From the NCBI GenBank assembly GCA_949472775.1, contig CASWVG010000011.1, forward strand, positions 1 to 64,000: a stretch of 64,000 bases of DNA, given 5' to 3'. Numbering within the stretch: position 1 is the first letter of the stretch; each line of letters starts with the position of its first letter. Shown piece by piece: positions 8,840-17,165 of the stretch. This DNA is from an uncultured Lachnospiraceae bacterium. GTDB lineage: Bacteria > Bacillota > Clostridia > Lachnospirales > Lachnospiraceae. A program made the translations under genes and the position numbers. The notes under the pieces were generated by a model. That model did not search any database, had not been told where the DNA came from, and was given only the letters and a program-made list of their open reading frames with translations.

Positions 8840-8864
8840 GAATACTTGAAATGCGGTATTCTTC
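8838..8864 (+). repeat. Dispersed intergenic hairpin, copy 2 (before fhs)
   Basis: GAGAATAC (8838-8845), loop TTGAAATGCG, GTATTCTT (8856-8863), then C. The stem overlaps the spoIIIE stop codon (8837-8839). Relative to copy 1 the sixth pair has changed from G-C to A-T on both sides, a compensatory change that supports a selected stem. Confidence 0.6.
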
Positions 8865-8890
8865 GCGCAGGCTTCTGAAAGGAGAGGCAT

Positions 8891-10561
8891 ATGAAGACAG
8901 ATATAGAGATCGCCCAGGCGGCGGAACTGACCCCGATCACGGAAGTGGCGCGGCAGATTGGTATCGAACAGGAAGATCTGGAGGTTTACGGCAAATATAA
9001 GGCGAAACTTTCGGAGGAGTACATAGAGAAGATCAAAAAGAACCCGGAGGGACGGCTGGTTCTGGTGACGGCAATCAACCCCACTCCTGCGGGGGAAGGG
9101 AAGACCACGATTACCGTTGGACTTGGACAGGCATTTGCCAGGCTTGGGAAAAAAGCTGTGATCGCCTTGCGGGAGCCTTCTCTTGGACCGTGCTTCGGCA
9201 TTAAGGGCGGCGCGGCAGGCGGCGGTTACTCCCAGGTGGTGCCGATGGAGGATCTGAATCTTCATTTTACGGGTGATTTCCATGCGATTACCGCCGCGAA
9301 CAATCTGTTGGCGGCGCTTCTGGACAATCACATCCAACAGGGAAATCTGCTGCGGATTGATCCCAGACAGATCGTGTGGAAGCGGTGTCTTGACATGAAC
9401 GACAGGGCGCTTCGCAATATCGTGATCGGTATGGGCGGCAAGGCCAACGGCATGGTGCGGGAGGATCACTTCATTATCACGGTTGCTTCCGAGATCATGG
9501 CGATTCTATGTCTCGCCTCGGATTTTAAGGATCTGAAGGAACGTCTGTCGCGGATCATCGTGGCGTACGATTATTCCGGCGAGCCTGTGACGGCGAAGGA
9601 TCTGCAGGCGGTTGGCGCCATGGCGGCGCTCTTGAAGGACGCCATGAAGCCGAACCTGATCCAGACGCTGGAGCATACGCCGGCGCTCGTACATGGCGGT
9701 CCCTTCGCCAATATCGCCCATGGCTGCAATTCCGTGATGGCCACGAAGACAGCTCTCAAAATGGCGGATTATGTCATTACGGAGGCTGGATTCGGCGCCG
9801 ATCTGGGGGCGGAGAAATTCTTCGATATCAAGTGCCGGATGGCGGATTTAAAGCCGGACGCAGTGGTGCTTGTGGCCACCGTCAGGGCTCTGAAATACAA
9901 CGGCGGCGTGCCGAAGGAAGATCTGTCCAGAAAGGATATGAAGGCGCTGCAGGCGGGTATCGTGAATCTGGAGAAGCATATCTCGAATATCCATAAATAC
10001 GGGGTCCCCATTGTGGTTGCGCTGAATGCTTTCGCCTCGGACACGCAGGAAGAAATCGACTATGTGAAAACGTTCTGCGAGGACAGGGACTGTGCCTTTT
10101 CCCTTGCGGAAGTCTGGGAAAAAGGCGGGGAAGGCGGAGAGGCGCTTGCGGGCAAGGTGCTCGATACGTTGGAAAACAAGGTAAGCCTTTTCTCACCGCT
10201 CTATGAGGATGAGCTGTCCCTGACGGAGAAGATTCATACCGTGGCGTCGGAGATTTACGGCGCCGGCGGGGTAACCTATACGGCTGCGGCAAAAAAGCAG
10301 CTTGAGAAACTGGAGAGCGCCGGATTTAGAAAACTGCCTGTATGTATCGCAAAGACACAGTATTCACTTTCGGATGACCCGAAACTTTTAGGACGTCCGG
10401 TAGGTTTTGAGATGCATGTGCGGGAGGTCTATGTGTCGGCGGGCGCGGGCTTTGTGGTGGCGCTGACAGGAGATGTGATGACCATGCCCGGACTGCCGAA
10501 GACTCCGGCGGCATACAGGATTGATGTGGACGACGATGGGAAGATTGTAGGATTATTCTAA
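8891..10561 (+). CDS. fhs: Formate--tetrahydrofolate ligase
   Basis: 556 residues, the normal family length. It makes 10-formyl-THF from formate, THF and ATP in one-carbon metabolism, and also in the methyl branch of the Wood-Ljungdahl pathway in acetogens. Visible signatures are the P-loop-like [11 protein letters not shown] (about residues 57-67), [20 protein letters not shown], and [22 protein letters not shown]. The ribosome site GAAAGGAG precedes ATG 8891. folD follows after 59 bases, so the two consecutive steps of the THF one-carbon pathway are probably cotranscribed. Presence of fhs alone does not prove acetogenesis, because no carbonyl-branch genes are in the window. Confidence 0.97.
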   Translation: MKTDIEIAQAAELTPITEVARQIGIEQEDLEVYGKYKAKLSEEYIEKIKKNPEGRLVLVTAINPTPAGEGKTTITVGLGQAFARLGKKAVIALREPSLGPCFGIKGGAAGGGYSQVVPMEDLNLHFTGDFHAITAANNLLAALLDNHIQQGNLLRIDPRQIVWKRCLDMNDRALRNIVIGMGGKANGMVREDHFIITVASEIMAILCLASDFKDLKERLSRIIVAYDYSGEPVTAKDLQAVGAMAALLKDAMKPNLIQTLEHTPALVHGGPFANIAHGCNSVMATKTALKMADYVITEAGFGADLGAEKFFDIKCRMADLKPDAVVLVATVRALKYNGGVPKEDLSRKDMKALQAGIVNLEKHISNIHKYGVPIVVALNAFASDTQEEIDYVKTFCEDRDCAFSLAEVWEKGGEGGEALAGKVLDTLENKVSLFSPLYEDELSLTEKIHTVASEIYGAGGVTYTAAAKKQLEKLESAGFRKLPVCIAKTQYSLSDDPKLLGRPVGFEMHVREVYVSAGAGFVVALTGDVMTMPGLPKTPAAYRIDVDDDGKIVGLF

Positions 10562-10620
10562 AGAGTGAAAGAAGCTTGTACTGATTTGAGATAGAGGAAT
10601 AAGAGAAAGGATGATAAAGC

Positions 10621-11460
10621 ATGCCACAGATTATAGACGGAAAAGCTATTTCGACGCAGATTAAGGATGAGGTGAAGGAACAGATTGCAGAGCTCGCTGC
10701 GCAGGGGAAGAAGGTATGCCTTGCGGTGATACAGGTGGGCAGTGACCCTGCTTCCAGCGTTTATGTGGGAAATAAAAAGAAGGCATGCGCCTATGTGGGA
10801 ATAGAATCCCTCGCCTATGAGCTTGCGGAGGAGACGACGCAGGAAGAGCTTCTCTCCCTGATCGGGGAATTGAATGCCAAGGAAGAGGTGAACGGCATTC
10901 TGGTACAGCTCCCTCTGCCGGAACAGATCGACGAGGATGCGGTGATCCGCGCCATTGACCCGAAGAAGGATGTGGACGGGTTCCATCCCCAGAGTGTCGG
11001 TGCGCTCTGCATCGGACAGCCGGGGTTCGTTTCCTGTACACCTGCCGGAATCATCCAGCTTTTGAAGCGTTCTGGCATAGAGATCGCGGGCAAAGAGTGT
11101 GTGGTGATCGGCAGAAGCAATATCGTGGGCAAGCCCATGGCGCTGTTGCTGCTTCGGGAAAATGGCACGGTGACGGTGACCCACTCCCAGACAAAAGATT
11201 TGAAGGAAGTGACGAAGCGCGCCGACATTCTCGTAGTGGCGGTGGGTAAGCCGAAGATGATTACGAGAGAGTACGTGAAAGAAGGCGCGGTGGTAATTGA
11301 CGTGGGCATCCACCGCAACGAAAACAATAAACTGTGCGGTGACGTGGACTATGAGGACGTGGCGCCCGTGTGCAGTGCGATCACGCCTGTGCCCGGCGGT
11401 GTCGGACCCATGACGATCGCCATGCTCATGTATAACTGTGCAAATTCTGTGTCTATGTAA
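10621..11460 (+). CDS. folD: Methylene-THF dehydrogenase / methenyl-THF cyclohydrolase
   Basis: Bifunctional FolD of 279 residues that interconverts 10-formyl-, methenyl- and methylene-THF using NADP. Key motifs: the catalytic region YVGNKKKACAYVGIES containing the conserved lysine, QLPLPEQID, the dinucleotide-binding GRSNIVGKPMALLLL, and the C-terminal PVPGGVGPMTIAML. AGAAAGGATG precedes the start. The 59-base gap after fhs begins with AGAGTGAAAGAAGCTT, similar to the first arm of the structured element before metH (40885), but lacks the GGAGAAT hairpin. Confidence 0.97.
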   Translation: MPQIIDGKAISTQIKDEVKEQIAELAAQGKKVCLAVIQVGSDPASSVYVGNKKKACAYVGIESLAYELAEETTQEELLSLIGELNAKEEVNGILVQLPLPEQIDEDAVIRAIDPKKDVDGFHPQSVGALCIGQPGFVSCTPAGIIQLLKRSGIEIAGKECVVIGRSNIVGKPMALLLLRENGTVTVTHSQTKDLKEVTKRADILVVAVGKPKMITREYVKEGAVVIDVGIHRNENNKLCGDVDYEDVAPVCSAITPVPGGVGPMTIAMLMYNCANSVSM

Positions 11461-11487
11461 AAAGCGTCACCAAGCGGAGACGATTCA

Positions 11488-11533
11488 GAGAATACTGCGC
11501 ATTCTTCCCGGTTTTTGCGAGCTTAGGAAGAAT
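11488..11533 (+). repeat. Dispersed intergenic hairpin, copy 3, with a competing stem
   Basis: GAGAAT (11488-11493), a short interior, and ATTCTT (11501-11506) form a degenerate copy of the dispersed hairpin. The right arm, ATTCTTCC (11501-11508), also pairs perfectly with GGAAGAAT (11526-11533) across a 17-base loop. The two stems exclude each other. Location is between folD and the zinc-ribbon protein gene. Confidence 0.45.
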
Positions 11534-11559
11534 GGAAATATCAGAGAAGGGAATGGCCT

Positions 11560-12987
11560 ATGAAGTGCCCCCATTGCGGACATGAGATGCCGGACGGTTA
11601 TCTGCTCTGCGACAAGTGCGGAGAGGAGATCCGGATCGTTCCGGATTTCGAGCCGGAAATAGAAAACAGCATAACGGAAACGCTTTCCACGCTTGTCTCC
11701 TCGCAGGAGGAGCCGGAGGAAGCCGACGAAGAGAACAGGGCCGATGCCGGAATGGCTAAAAGAATCCGGAAACCGCAGATAATTCTTGCGTTTGCGATTC
11801 TCTTTCTGGCGGCGCTGATTTCCTATGCGCTCTACGCTTACCATATTCATACAGTGGATTATCAGATAGACAAGGCGGTGTCTTTTGCACAGAAAGGGGC
11901 ATACAGCGAGGCGATTGCCTGTCTGGAAGCCGCCTATGCGGATTATCCGGAGGAGGCAAGGATTCTCTTTCTGGAAGCGGATTACTATTATCTGCTGCAG
12001 ATGGATAACTATGCGCTGTCGGCCCTTATGAAAATTATAGATATGGATACCGTGCCCAGATACGCGGAGGAGGATGTGGAAGAGGCATATGGAAAGATCG
12101 TCACGATCTATGCCAATCAGAAAGAGTACGGGCTGATCAATGACTTGTTGCGGGAATGTAACAATGAGAGGATCGTGAGCATGTTCCAGAGTTATCTGGC
12201 TATGGAGCCGGAATTCAGCTATGTGGAGGGAAGCTATGCCGAAGTGATTCCGTTAAAGCTCAGCTCCAACACGGCCGGGACAATCTACTATACCATGGAT
12301 GGAACGAAGCCCGATAAAAACAGCAAGATATATACATCGCCCCTCTTCCTGGAAACGGGAGAGTATACAGTCAGCGCCTTTTTTGTCAACGATTATGGGA
12401 TCGAGAGCGATATCGTCACGAAAACCTATGTGATCAATCTGGCCGTGCCAAACGCCCCGGAAGTGGAACTTTACAGTGGCGAGTATACGGAGGCGACCAT
12501 GATTGCCGTGGAGCCCGCAGAGGGCTGTAAGACTTTCTATACGACGGACGAGTCGGAGCCGACTGCGGACAGTGTGCCCTATACAGGACCGATTCCTATG
12601 CCTCTTGGCAAGACACTGTTCAAGTTTGTAAATATCAGCAGCGAAGGGATTGCCAGTGAAGTGACGACACGTACCTTCACACTCAGACTGCGGGGAGCCA
12701 TCCCGACGGAAACAGCGGTGACCAATTTGGTCAACCGACTGGTGGAGATCAAGTATCTGGACGACGTGACAGGCAGGAATCCGAGGCAGAGCGGCGTTTT
12801 AAGTTACCAGTTCAGCTCCGTGCTCCGGGTGGGGGAAGAAGATTATTATACCATTAATGAGTATTACGACGATGGCACGGGACTTTTAAGCCGCACGGAC
12901 AAGGTTTTCCTCGTGCAGGTCTACAACGGGACGGCTGCACAGCTTGGCTATGACGAGGCCGGCGCGTTTATGGCGAACATATTGTAA
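11560..12987 (+). CDS. Zinc-ribbon membrane protein with two chitobiase C-terminal-type domains
   Basis: 475 residues. A four-cysteine zinc ribbon starts the protein (CPHCGHEMPDGYLLCDKCG). An acidic stretch and one membrane segment follow (about residues 70-90). A helical, TPR-like region covers about 95-215, and two beta-sandwich repeats of the chitobiase/beta-hexosaminidase C-terminal type lie at about 230-300 (TIYYTMDGTKPDKNSKIYTS) and 310-385 (TFYTTDESEPTADSVPYTG). A C-terminal domain of about 80 residues is unassigned. Topology suggests the zinc ribbon is cytoplasmic and the beta domains are outside the cell. Function unknown; a cell-wall or sensor role is a guess. Confidence 0.75.
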   Translation: MKCPHCGHEMPDGYLLCDKCGEEIRIVPDFEPEIENSITETLSTLVSSQEEPEEADEENRADAGMAKRIRKPQIILAFAILFLAALISYALYAYHIHTVDYQIDKAVSFAQKGAYSEAIACLEAAYADYPEEARILFLEADYYYLLQMDNYALSALMKIIDMDTVPRYAEEDVEEAYGKIVTIYANQKEYGLINDLLRECNNERIVSMFQSYLAMEPEFSYVEGSYAEVIPLKLSSNTAGTIYYTMDGTKPDKNSKIYTSPLFLETGEYTVSAFFVNDYGIESDIVTKTYVINLAVPNAPEVELYSGEYTEATMIAVEPAEGCKTFYTTDESEPTADSVPYTGPIPMPLGKTLFKFVNISSEGIASEVTTRTFTLRLRGAIPTETAVTNLVNRLVEIKYLDDVTGRNPRQSGVLSYQFSSVLRVGEEDYYTINEYYDDGTGLLSRTDKVFLVQVYNGTAAQLGYDEAGAFMANIL

Positions 12988-13108
12988 CAGTCTGGCCTGA
13001 GCATAGTCACACGGGCAGACCGTACTTACACGGGTCTGGCAGGAAGATGATGCGCTGAGGGAACGTACGCATATGGGTAAAAGTAGCTGTGAAACTAAAT
13101 ATTTCATC
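12988..13108 (+). other. Structured gap upstream of the nfnA promoter
   Basis: This 121-base stretch lies before the nfnA promoter, so it is probably the 3' end of the preceding transcript. It holds two imperfect direct repeats of ACACGGG, and CAGACC can pair with GGTCTG around 13014-13042. There is no T-run terminator and no riboswitch I recognise. Confidence 0.3.
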
Positions 13109-13137
13109 TTGCCAAAAACGTTAACTTTCGCTATTAT
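13109..13137 (+). promoter_or_regulatory. Sigma-A promoter of nfnAB
   Basis: TTGCCA (13109-13114), a 17-base spacer, and TATTAT (13132-13137), each one base from consensus. Predicted start is near 13144, giving a leader of about 72 bases before the nfnA start. Confidence 0.6.
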
Positions 13138-13215
13138 GGAATAGTTCGGATTTAATAACAGAAAAGAAAAGGGTAACTGTGAAAATATAAAACAGTTGCG
13201 AGAAGGAGTGTTGAG

Positions 13216-14100
13216 ATGTACAGGATTACAAGAGCAGAAGAACTTGCGGCGAATATCTATCTCATGGATGTGGAAGCGCCACGTGTGGCGAAGTCATGCC
13301 AGCCGGGACAGTTTGTCATTGTCAGAATGGACGGGGACGGGGAGAGAATCCCTCTGACCATCTGCGATTATGACAGGGAGAAGGGAACCATTACGATCGT
13401 ATTCCAGGTGGTGGGCGCGGCTACGGAGTTGATGCGCAATTTGAAAGAAGGAGACAGTTTTCAGGATTTTGTGGGACCGCTCGGCTGTCCTTCCGAGTTC
13501 GTGAATGAAGATATCCAGGCTCTCAGGGAGAAAAAGATTCTCTTTGTGGCCGGGGGACTTGGCACGGCGCCCGTTTATCCGCAGGTAAAGTGGCTGCATG
13601 AGAACGGGATTGACGCGGACGTGATCGTGGGTGCAAAGACGAAGGATCTGCTCATTATGGAGGAGGAGATGAAGGCGGTAGCCGGAAATCTCTATGTCAC
13701 CACCGACGACGGTTCCTATGGCAGAAGCGGCATGGTGACGAAGGTGATTGAGGATCTGATCGAATCCGAAGGAAAATCTTACGACGTATGCGTAGCGATC
13801 GGACCTATGATTATGATGAAATTTGTCTGCCTTACAACAAAGAAATATGATCTGCCCACTGTTGTCAGCATGAATCCCATTATGGTGGACGGCACGGGTA
13901 TGTGCGGCGCATGCCGTCTGACTGTGGACGGGGAAGTGAAATTCGCCTGCGTGGACGGCCCCGAGTTTGACGGGCACAAGGTGGATTTCGACCAGGCGAT
14001 GAAGCGCCAGCAGATGTATAAGACGAAGGAAGGCAGAGATTACCTGAAAGCCAAAGAGGGCGACACCCATCACGGCGGGTGCGGAAATTGCGGAGAGTGA
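13216..14100 (+). CDS. nfnA: NfnA-type FAD/NAD-binding subunit of the bifurcating transhydrogenase
   Basis: 294 residues, ferredoxin-NADP reductase fold. FAD-binding motif RIPLTICDYD lies near residue 50, the nucleotide-binding stretch VAGGLGTAPVYPQVKWL near 115, and a [2Fe-2S] cysteine cluster (GMCGACRLTVDG ... FACVDGPEFDG) near 225-255. This matches the small subunit of NADH-dependent reduced ferredoxin:NADP oxidoreductase, which couples NADPH with NADH and ferredoxin. The same family includes the sulfide dehydrogenase and dihydroorotate dehydrogenase electron-transfer subunits, but the adjacent nfnB fixes the likely role. The tail ends in GGCGNCGE, an extra cysteine pair whose role is unclear. 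Confidence 0.88.
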   Translation: MYRITRAEELAANIYLMDVEAPRVAKSCQPGQFVIVRMDGDGERIPLTICDYDREKGTITIVFQVVGAATELMRNLKEGDSFQDFVGPLGCPSEFVNEDIQALREKKILFVAGGLGTAPVYPQVKWLHENGIDADVIVGAKTKDLLIMEEEMKAVAGNLYVTTDDGSYGRSGMVTKVIEDLIESEGKSYDVCVAIGPMIMMKFVCLTTKKYDLPTVVSMNPIMVDGTGMCGACRLTVDGEVKFACVDGPEFDGHKVDFDQAMKRQQMYKTKEGRDYLKAKEGDTHHGGCGNCGE

Positions 14101-14125
14101 AAATGCCAAAGAAGTGGGCATTCTC
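14099..14125 (+). repeat. Dispersed intergenic hairpin, copy 4 (nfnA-nfnB)
   Basis: GAAAATGCC (14099-14107), loop AAAGAAGT G, GGCATTCTC (14117-14125): nine positions with one A-C mismatch. It overlaps the nfnA stop codon (14098-14100), as copy 2 overlaps the spoIIIE stop. A second hairpin follows in the same gap: GTTTGTG / CACAAAC with a CC/GG extension and one bulged T, about 14141-14172. Confidence 0.5.
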
Positions 14126-14208
14126 CATACAGAATTGTAAGGTTTGTGTCCGCGCGCTGCCTGGCACAAACATGGTTTATATAAATGCAGTGCAGAAATG
14201 AGGAAAAA

Positions 14209-15597
14209 ATGGAAGCAGATGTATTAAAGAAGGTTCCTGTGCGTGAGCAGGACGCGAAAGTACGTGCGACGAATTTCGAGGAAGTATGTCTCGGTTATGA
14301 TAAAGAGGAGGCGATGTGCGAGGCGACCCGCTGCATCAACTGCAAAAATGCGCAGTGCATCAAAGGTTGTCCTGTCGCTATCAATATTCCCGGTTTTATA
14401 GAGAAAGTGAAGGAGGGCGATATCGCCGCCGCTTACCAGATTATAAGCGAATCTTCGGCGCTTCCCGCTGTCTGCGGTCGTGTATGCCCGCAGGAGAGTC
14501 AGTGCGAGGGTAAGTGCATCCGCGGCATCAAGGGGGAGCCTGTCTCCATCGGCAAGCTGGAGCGTTTCGTTGCCGACTGGGCCAGAGAAAACGGCGTAAA
14601 GCCTGAAGGTGCATCCGAAAAGAAAGGCAAAAAGGTAGCTGTCATCGGTTCCGGTCCGGCAGGTCTGACCTGTGCAGGGGATCTTGCGAAGATGGGCTAT
14701 GAGGTGACCATCTTTGAGGCACTCCATGAGCCGGGCGGCGTGCTTGTATATGGTATTCCGGAGTTCCGTCTGCCCAAGCAGGACGTGGTGGCGAAGGAGA
14801 TCGAGAACGTAAAGAGCCTCGGCGTGAAGATTGAGACTAATGTGGTAGTCGGCAAATCTGTCACCATCGACGAGCTGATGGAGGACGAAGGATTCGACGC
14901 CGTGTTCATCGGTTCCGGCGCAGGTCTTCCGAAGTTTATGGGGATTCCCGGGGAGCAGGCGCTTGGCGTGTTCTCCGCCAACGAGTATCTGACAAGAAGC
15001 AATCTGATGAAGGCATTTGACGAGACTTCCAACACGCCCATTATGCGCGGCAAGAAGGTAGCCGTTGTGGGCGGTGGAAACGTGGCGATGGACGCCGCGA
15101 GAACCGCGCTGCGTCTCGGTGCGGAAGTGCATATCGTATACCGCAGAAGTGAGGAGGAGCTGCCTGCCCGTGTGGAGGAAGTACACCATGCGAAGGAGGA
15201 GGGGATCATCTTTGATCTTCTGACCAACCCGACGGAAATTGTGGCGGACGAGAACGGCTGGGTGTCCGGCATGAAATGCGTGCGCATGGAACTGGGCGAG
15301 CCCGATGCATCCGGCAGACGGCGTCCGGTGGTGATCGAGGGATCTGAATTTCTGATGGAAGTGGATACGGTTATTATGTCGCTCGGCACGTCTCCGAATC
15401 CGCTGATCTCTTCTACCACGGAAGGGCTTGAGGTTAATAAGTATAAGTGTATCGTCGCCGAGGAGGATTTTGGCGCGACGACGAAAGAGGGCGTCTATGC
15501 GGGTGGTGACGCGGTGACAGGCGCGGCTACTGTAATCCTTGCCATGGGAGCTGGAAAGGCGGCGGCAAAGGGTATCGACGAATATCTCTCAAAATAA
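14209..15597 (+). CDS. nfnB: NfnB-type subunit (glutamate synthase small-chain-like), bifurcating transhydrogenase
   Basis: Iron-sulfur flavoprotein of about 462 residues. The N-terminus carries two sets of cysteines for [4Fe-4S] clusters (CINCKNAQCIKGCP and CGRVCPQESQCEGKC). An FAD Rossmann motif (VIGSGPAGLTCAGDLAKMGY) and an NADPH motif (VVGGGNVAMDAARTALRLG) follow. Such proteins are often annotated as the NADPH-dependent glutamate synthase small chain (gltA). The adjacent nfnA and the absence of a large glutamate synthase subunit favour NfnB. I prefer ATG 14209, with GAGG five to six bases upstream, over 14185. A terminator follows at 15611. Confidence 0.88.
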   Translation: MEADVLKKVPVREQDAKVRATNFEEVCLGYDKEEAMCEATRCINCKNAQCIKGCPVAINIPGFIEKVKEGDIAAAYQIISESSALPAVCGRVCPQESQCEGKCIRGIKGEPVSIGKLERFVADWARENGVKPEGASEKKGKKVAVIGSGPAGLTCAGDLAKMGYEVTIFEALHEPGGVLVYGIPEFRLPKQDVVAKEIENVKSLGVKIETNVVVGKSVTIDELMEDEGFDAVFIGSGAGLPKFMGIPGEQALGVFSANEYLTRSNLMKAFDETSNTPIMRGKKVAVVGGGNVAMDAARTALRLGAEVHIVYRRSEEELPARVEEVHHAKEEGIIFDLLTNPTEIVADENGWVSGMKCVRMELGEPDASGRRRPVVIEGSEFLMEVDTVIMSLGTSPNPLISSTTEGLEVNKYKCIVAEEDFGATTKEGVYAGGDAVTGAATVILAMGAGKAAAKGIDEYLSK

Positions 15598-15610
15598 AGC
15601 TGTGTATCAG

Positions 15611-15645
15611 GTCTGCCTGTCGGAACGTGACGGGCAGGCTTTTAT
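15611..15645 (+). terminator. Terminator after nfnB
   Basis: GTCTGCCTGTC (15611-15621) / GACGGGCAGGC (15629-15639), 11 pairs including two G-T, loop GGAACGT, then TTTTATC. It starts 14 bases after the nfnB stop and closes the nfnAB unit. Confidence 0.8.
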
Positions 15646-15810
15646 CATTTATAATAAGAAATTCTTAATGATTTGCATGACACAATCTTTATATCTTTCC
15701 TGTATGATGGTAAGTAGAATGCAGGGCAGCATATCAGGATATGGATGTCTGCAAAAACGGCAGAGCGGTGTTTGACCATCATGCCATTGGTAAGGAAAGG
15801 TGTGGTATTT

Positions 15811-16872
15811 ATGAAATTGACTGATTCGGACAACGATAAAAAGTGGGAAGAGCAGGAGGAAACGGATCATATCCTGCAAAAGGCGCTGACCACGAAAGTA
15901 CTTCTCGGGGTGATTGCCGTTCTCCTGATTTTTATTCTCATTCTGCTCACCGTAGTTGTCAGCGGTCGTAAGAACCGGCAGGAAAAGACAGACAGTGATC
16001 TCCAACAGTCCATTACGGACTACGCCAGAGAACAGCAGGAGCTGGAGGAGCAGGTCCTCTCGGAGGAGGAGCAAAAACCTGCGGTGGACAAGCCTGTGCC
16101 TGAAGAGCCGGAAGAGGAAGAAGAGGAGGAGCCGGAAGAAGAACCGGTTTCCGCGGACAATGAAAAAACGGCGATTGTGGTGGATATCGAGGATGAGAAC
16201 GACGAGGCTTACACGAAAGAATTTATCTTAAAGGAAGCCTATCCTTATTTTGCGGATAACAAGCAGGACGCCATCTGGGATCTGGCCCATTTAAAGCGCT
16301 ACGTGAAGCTCTCCAAAGGACTTGAGGGCACCGGGGACTATTATTATCAGGGCGACGTGGACAGCGAGGGGAAACCCAACGGTACGGGGCTTGCCATCTA
16401 TGAAAAGAACAGCTACTATTTCGGGGAGTGGAGCCATGGGATGAGAAGTGGCAAAGGCACCTGGTTCCGCTTTTACATCAACCAGAAGAATAAGGCAAAC
16501 GCCATGGGCATTTATATGTCCCACAGCTACTCCGGGGAATGGGCTGATAATCTGCCAAACGGCCAGGGGGCGGAGCACTACGATGTGGATATCTCCAGAC
16601 TTGCGCCCACACAGGGCAGAATCCTGCAGAATGTGGTTGGAAATTTTACAAACGGGCTATATGACGGGGACATGTACGCCAATACCGTAGATTATACCGG
16701 AAATGTACAGGAGTGGGACGCCATTGCAACAGAGGGAGTCTTTACATTGTGGCGGGATATGAGCGCCATCGGCGAGTGCTCTGTGTGGCGTTACAGGGAC
16801 GACCATTCTGTCTGCCTCGACATAGACAAGTCGGAAAATAAAAATCAGGGCATCCGGGAACTGTTAAAGTGA
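15811..16872 (+). CDS. Single-pass membrane protein with MORN-like repeats
   Basis: 353 residues from ATG 15811, which follows AAGGAAAGG. A short cytoplasmic start is followed by one membrane segment (about residues 27-52), a Glu-rich acidic linker (about 70-130), and an extracellular region with MORN-like repeats (GDVDSEGKPNGTGLAIYE, FGEWSHGMRSGKGTW, YSGEWADNLPNGQGAEHY). MORN repeats are usually protein- or membrane-contact surfaces, and here they would sit outside the cell. The specific partner is unknown. The longer frame from 15745 has no ribosome site. Confidence 0.7.
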   Translation: MKLTDSDNDKKWEEQEETDHILQKALTTKVLLGVIAVLLIFILILLTVVVSGRKNRQEKTDSDLQQSITDYAREQQELEEQVLSEEEQKPAVDKPVPEEPEEEEEEEPEEEPVSADNEKTAIVVDIEDENDEAYTKEFILKEAYPYFADNKQDAIWDLAHLKRYVKLSKGLEGTGDYYYQGDVDSEGKPNGTGLAIYEKNSYYFGEWSHGMRSGKGTWFRFYINQKNKANAMGIYMSHSYSGEWADNLPNGQGAEHYDVDISRLAPTQGRILQNVVGNFTNGLYDGDMYANTVDYTGNVQEWDAIATEGVFTLWRDMSAIGECSVWRYRDDHSVCLDIDKSENKNQGIRELLK

Positions 16873-16960
16873 GGATCTTGTAGACTTTGTAATCGACTGT
16901 GATTGTTGATTATTCGGAACTGGAAATGAAAAACCATATTAGAATATAGCACTTAACTGC

Positions 16961-17013
16961 GAAGCAATAAGGCGCAGCCCTGGTGAATACAAGGGGTTGC
17001 GCCTTATTGCTTC
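16961..17013 (+). terminator. Very strong hairpin ending the MORN-gene unit
   Basis: A 16-bp perfect stem runs from GAAGCAATAAGGCGCA (16961-16976) to its complement at 16998-17013. It is extended by GCCC/GGGT pairing, with a 13-base loop. No long T run follows (only ATTATA), so intrinsic termination may be weak. It lies 53 bases before the -35 of the surface-protein promoter and would insulate it. The rest of the gap (16873-16960) shows nothing recognisable. Confidence 0.6.
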
Positions 17014-17065
17014 ATTATACAGAAAATTGTGGCAGCGTGAACTTTTGAAAGAGCTGGGTTACTGT

Positions 17066-17094
17066 TTGACAATTTGGGCGGGGGGGGGTAGAAT
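17066..17094 (+). promoter_or_regulatory. Surface-protein promoter with a poly-G spacer (possible phase variation)
   Basis: TTGACA (17066-17071) and TAGAAT (17089-17094) are separated by exactly 17 bases, the optimum for sigma-A. The spacer ends in nine consecutive G (17080-17088). Slipped-strand changes in that tract would make the spacer 16, 18 or more bases and change promoter strength. This is the known design of several phase-variable adhesin and porin promoters in other bacteria. Predicted start is near 17101, about 65 bases before the ATG. Confidence 0.7.
17080..17088 (+). repeat. Nine-G homopolymer in a promoter spacer
   Basis: G9, preceded by GGGC, so 12 of 13 consecutive bases are G. 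I noticed no other such G tract in this window. Homopolymers of this length are prone to slippage and to sequencing error, so read-level length counts matter. Confidence 0.85.
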
Positions 17095-17165
17095 ACATTT
17101 ATGTGTCGTTACGGGAGCGGCTTGTGACCGGTGGCGGGACGAAATCTTTTGAGGAGGAGAAACGA

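Noticed and set aside
14209-15597. Glutamate synthase small subunit
   Set aside because: No large glutamate synthase subunit is present, and the adjacent NfnA-type gene fits the bifurcating transhydrogenase better.
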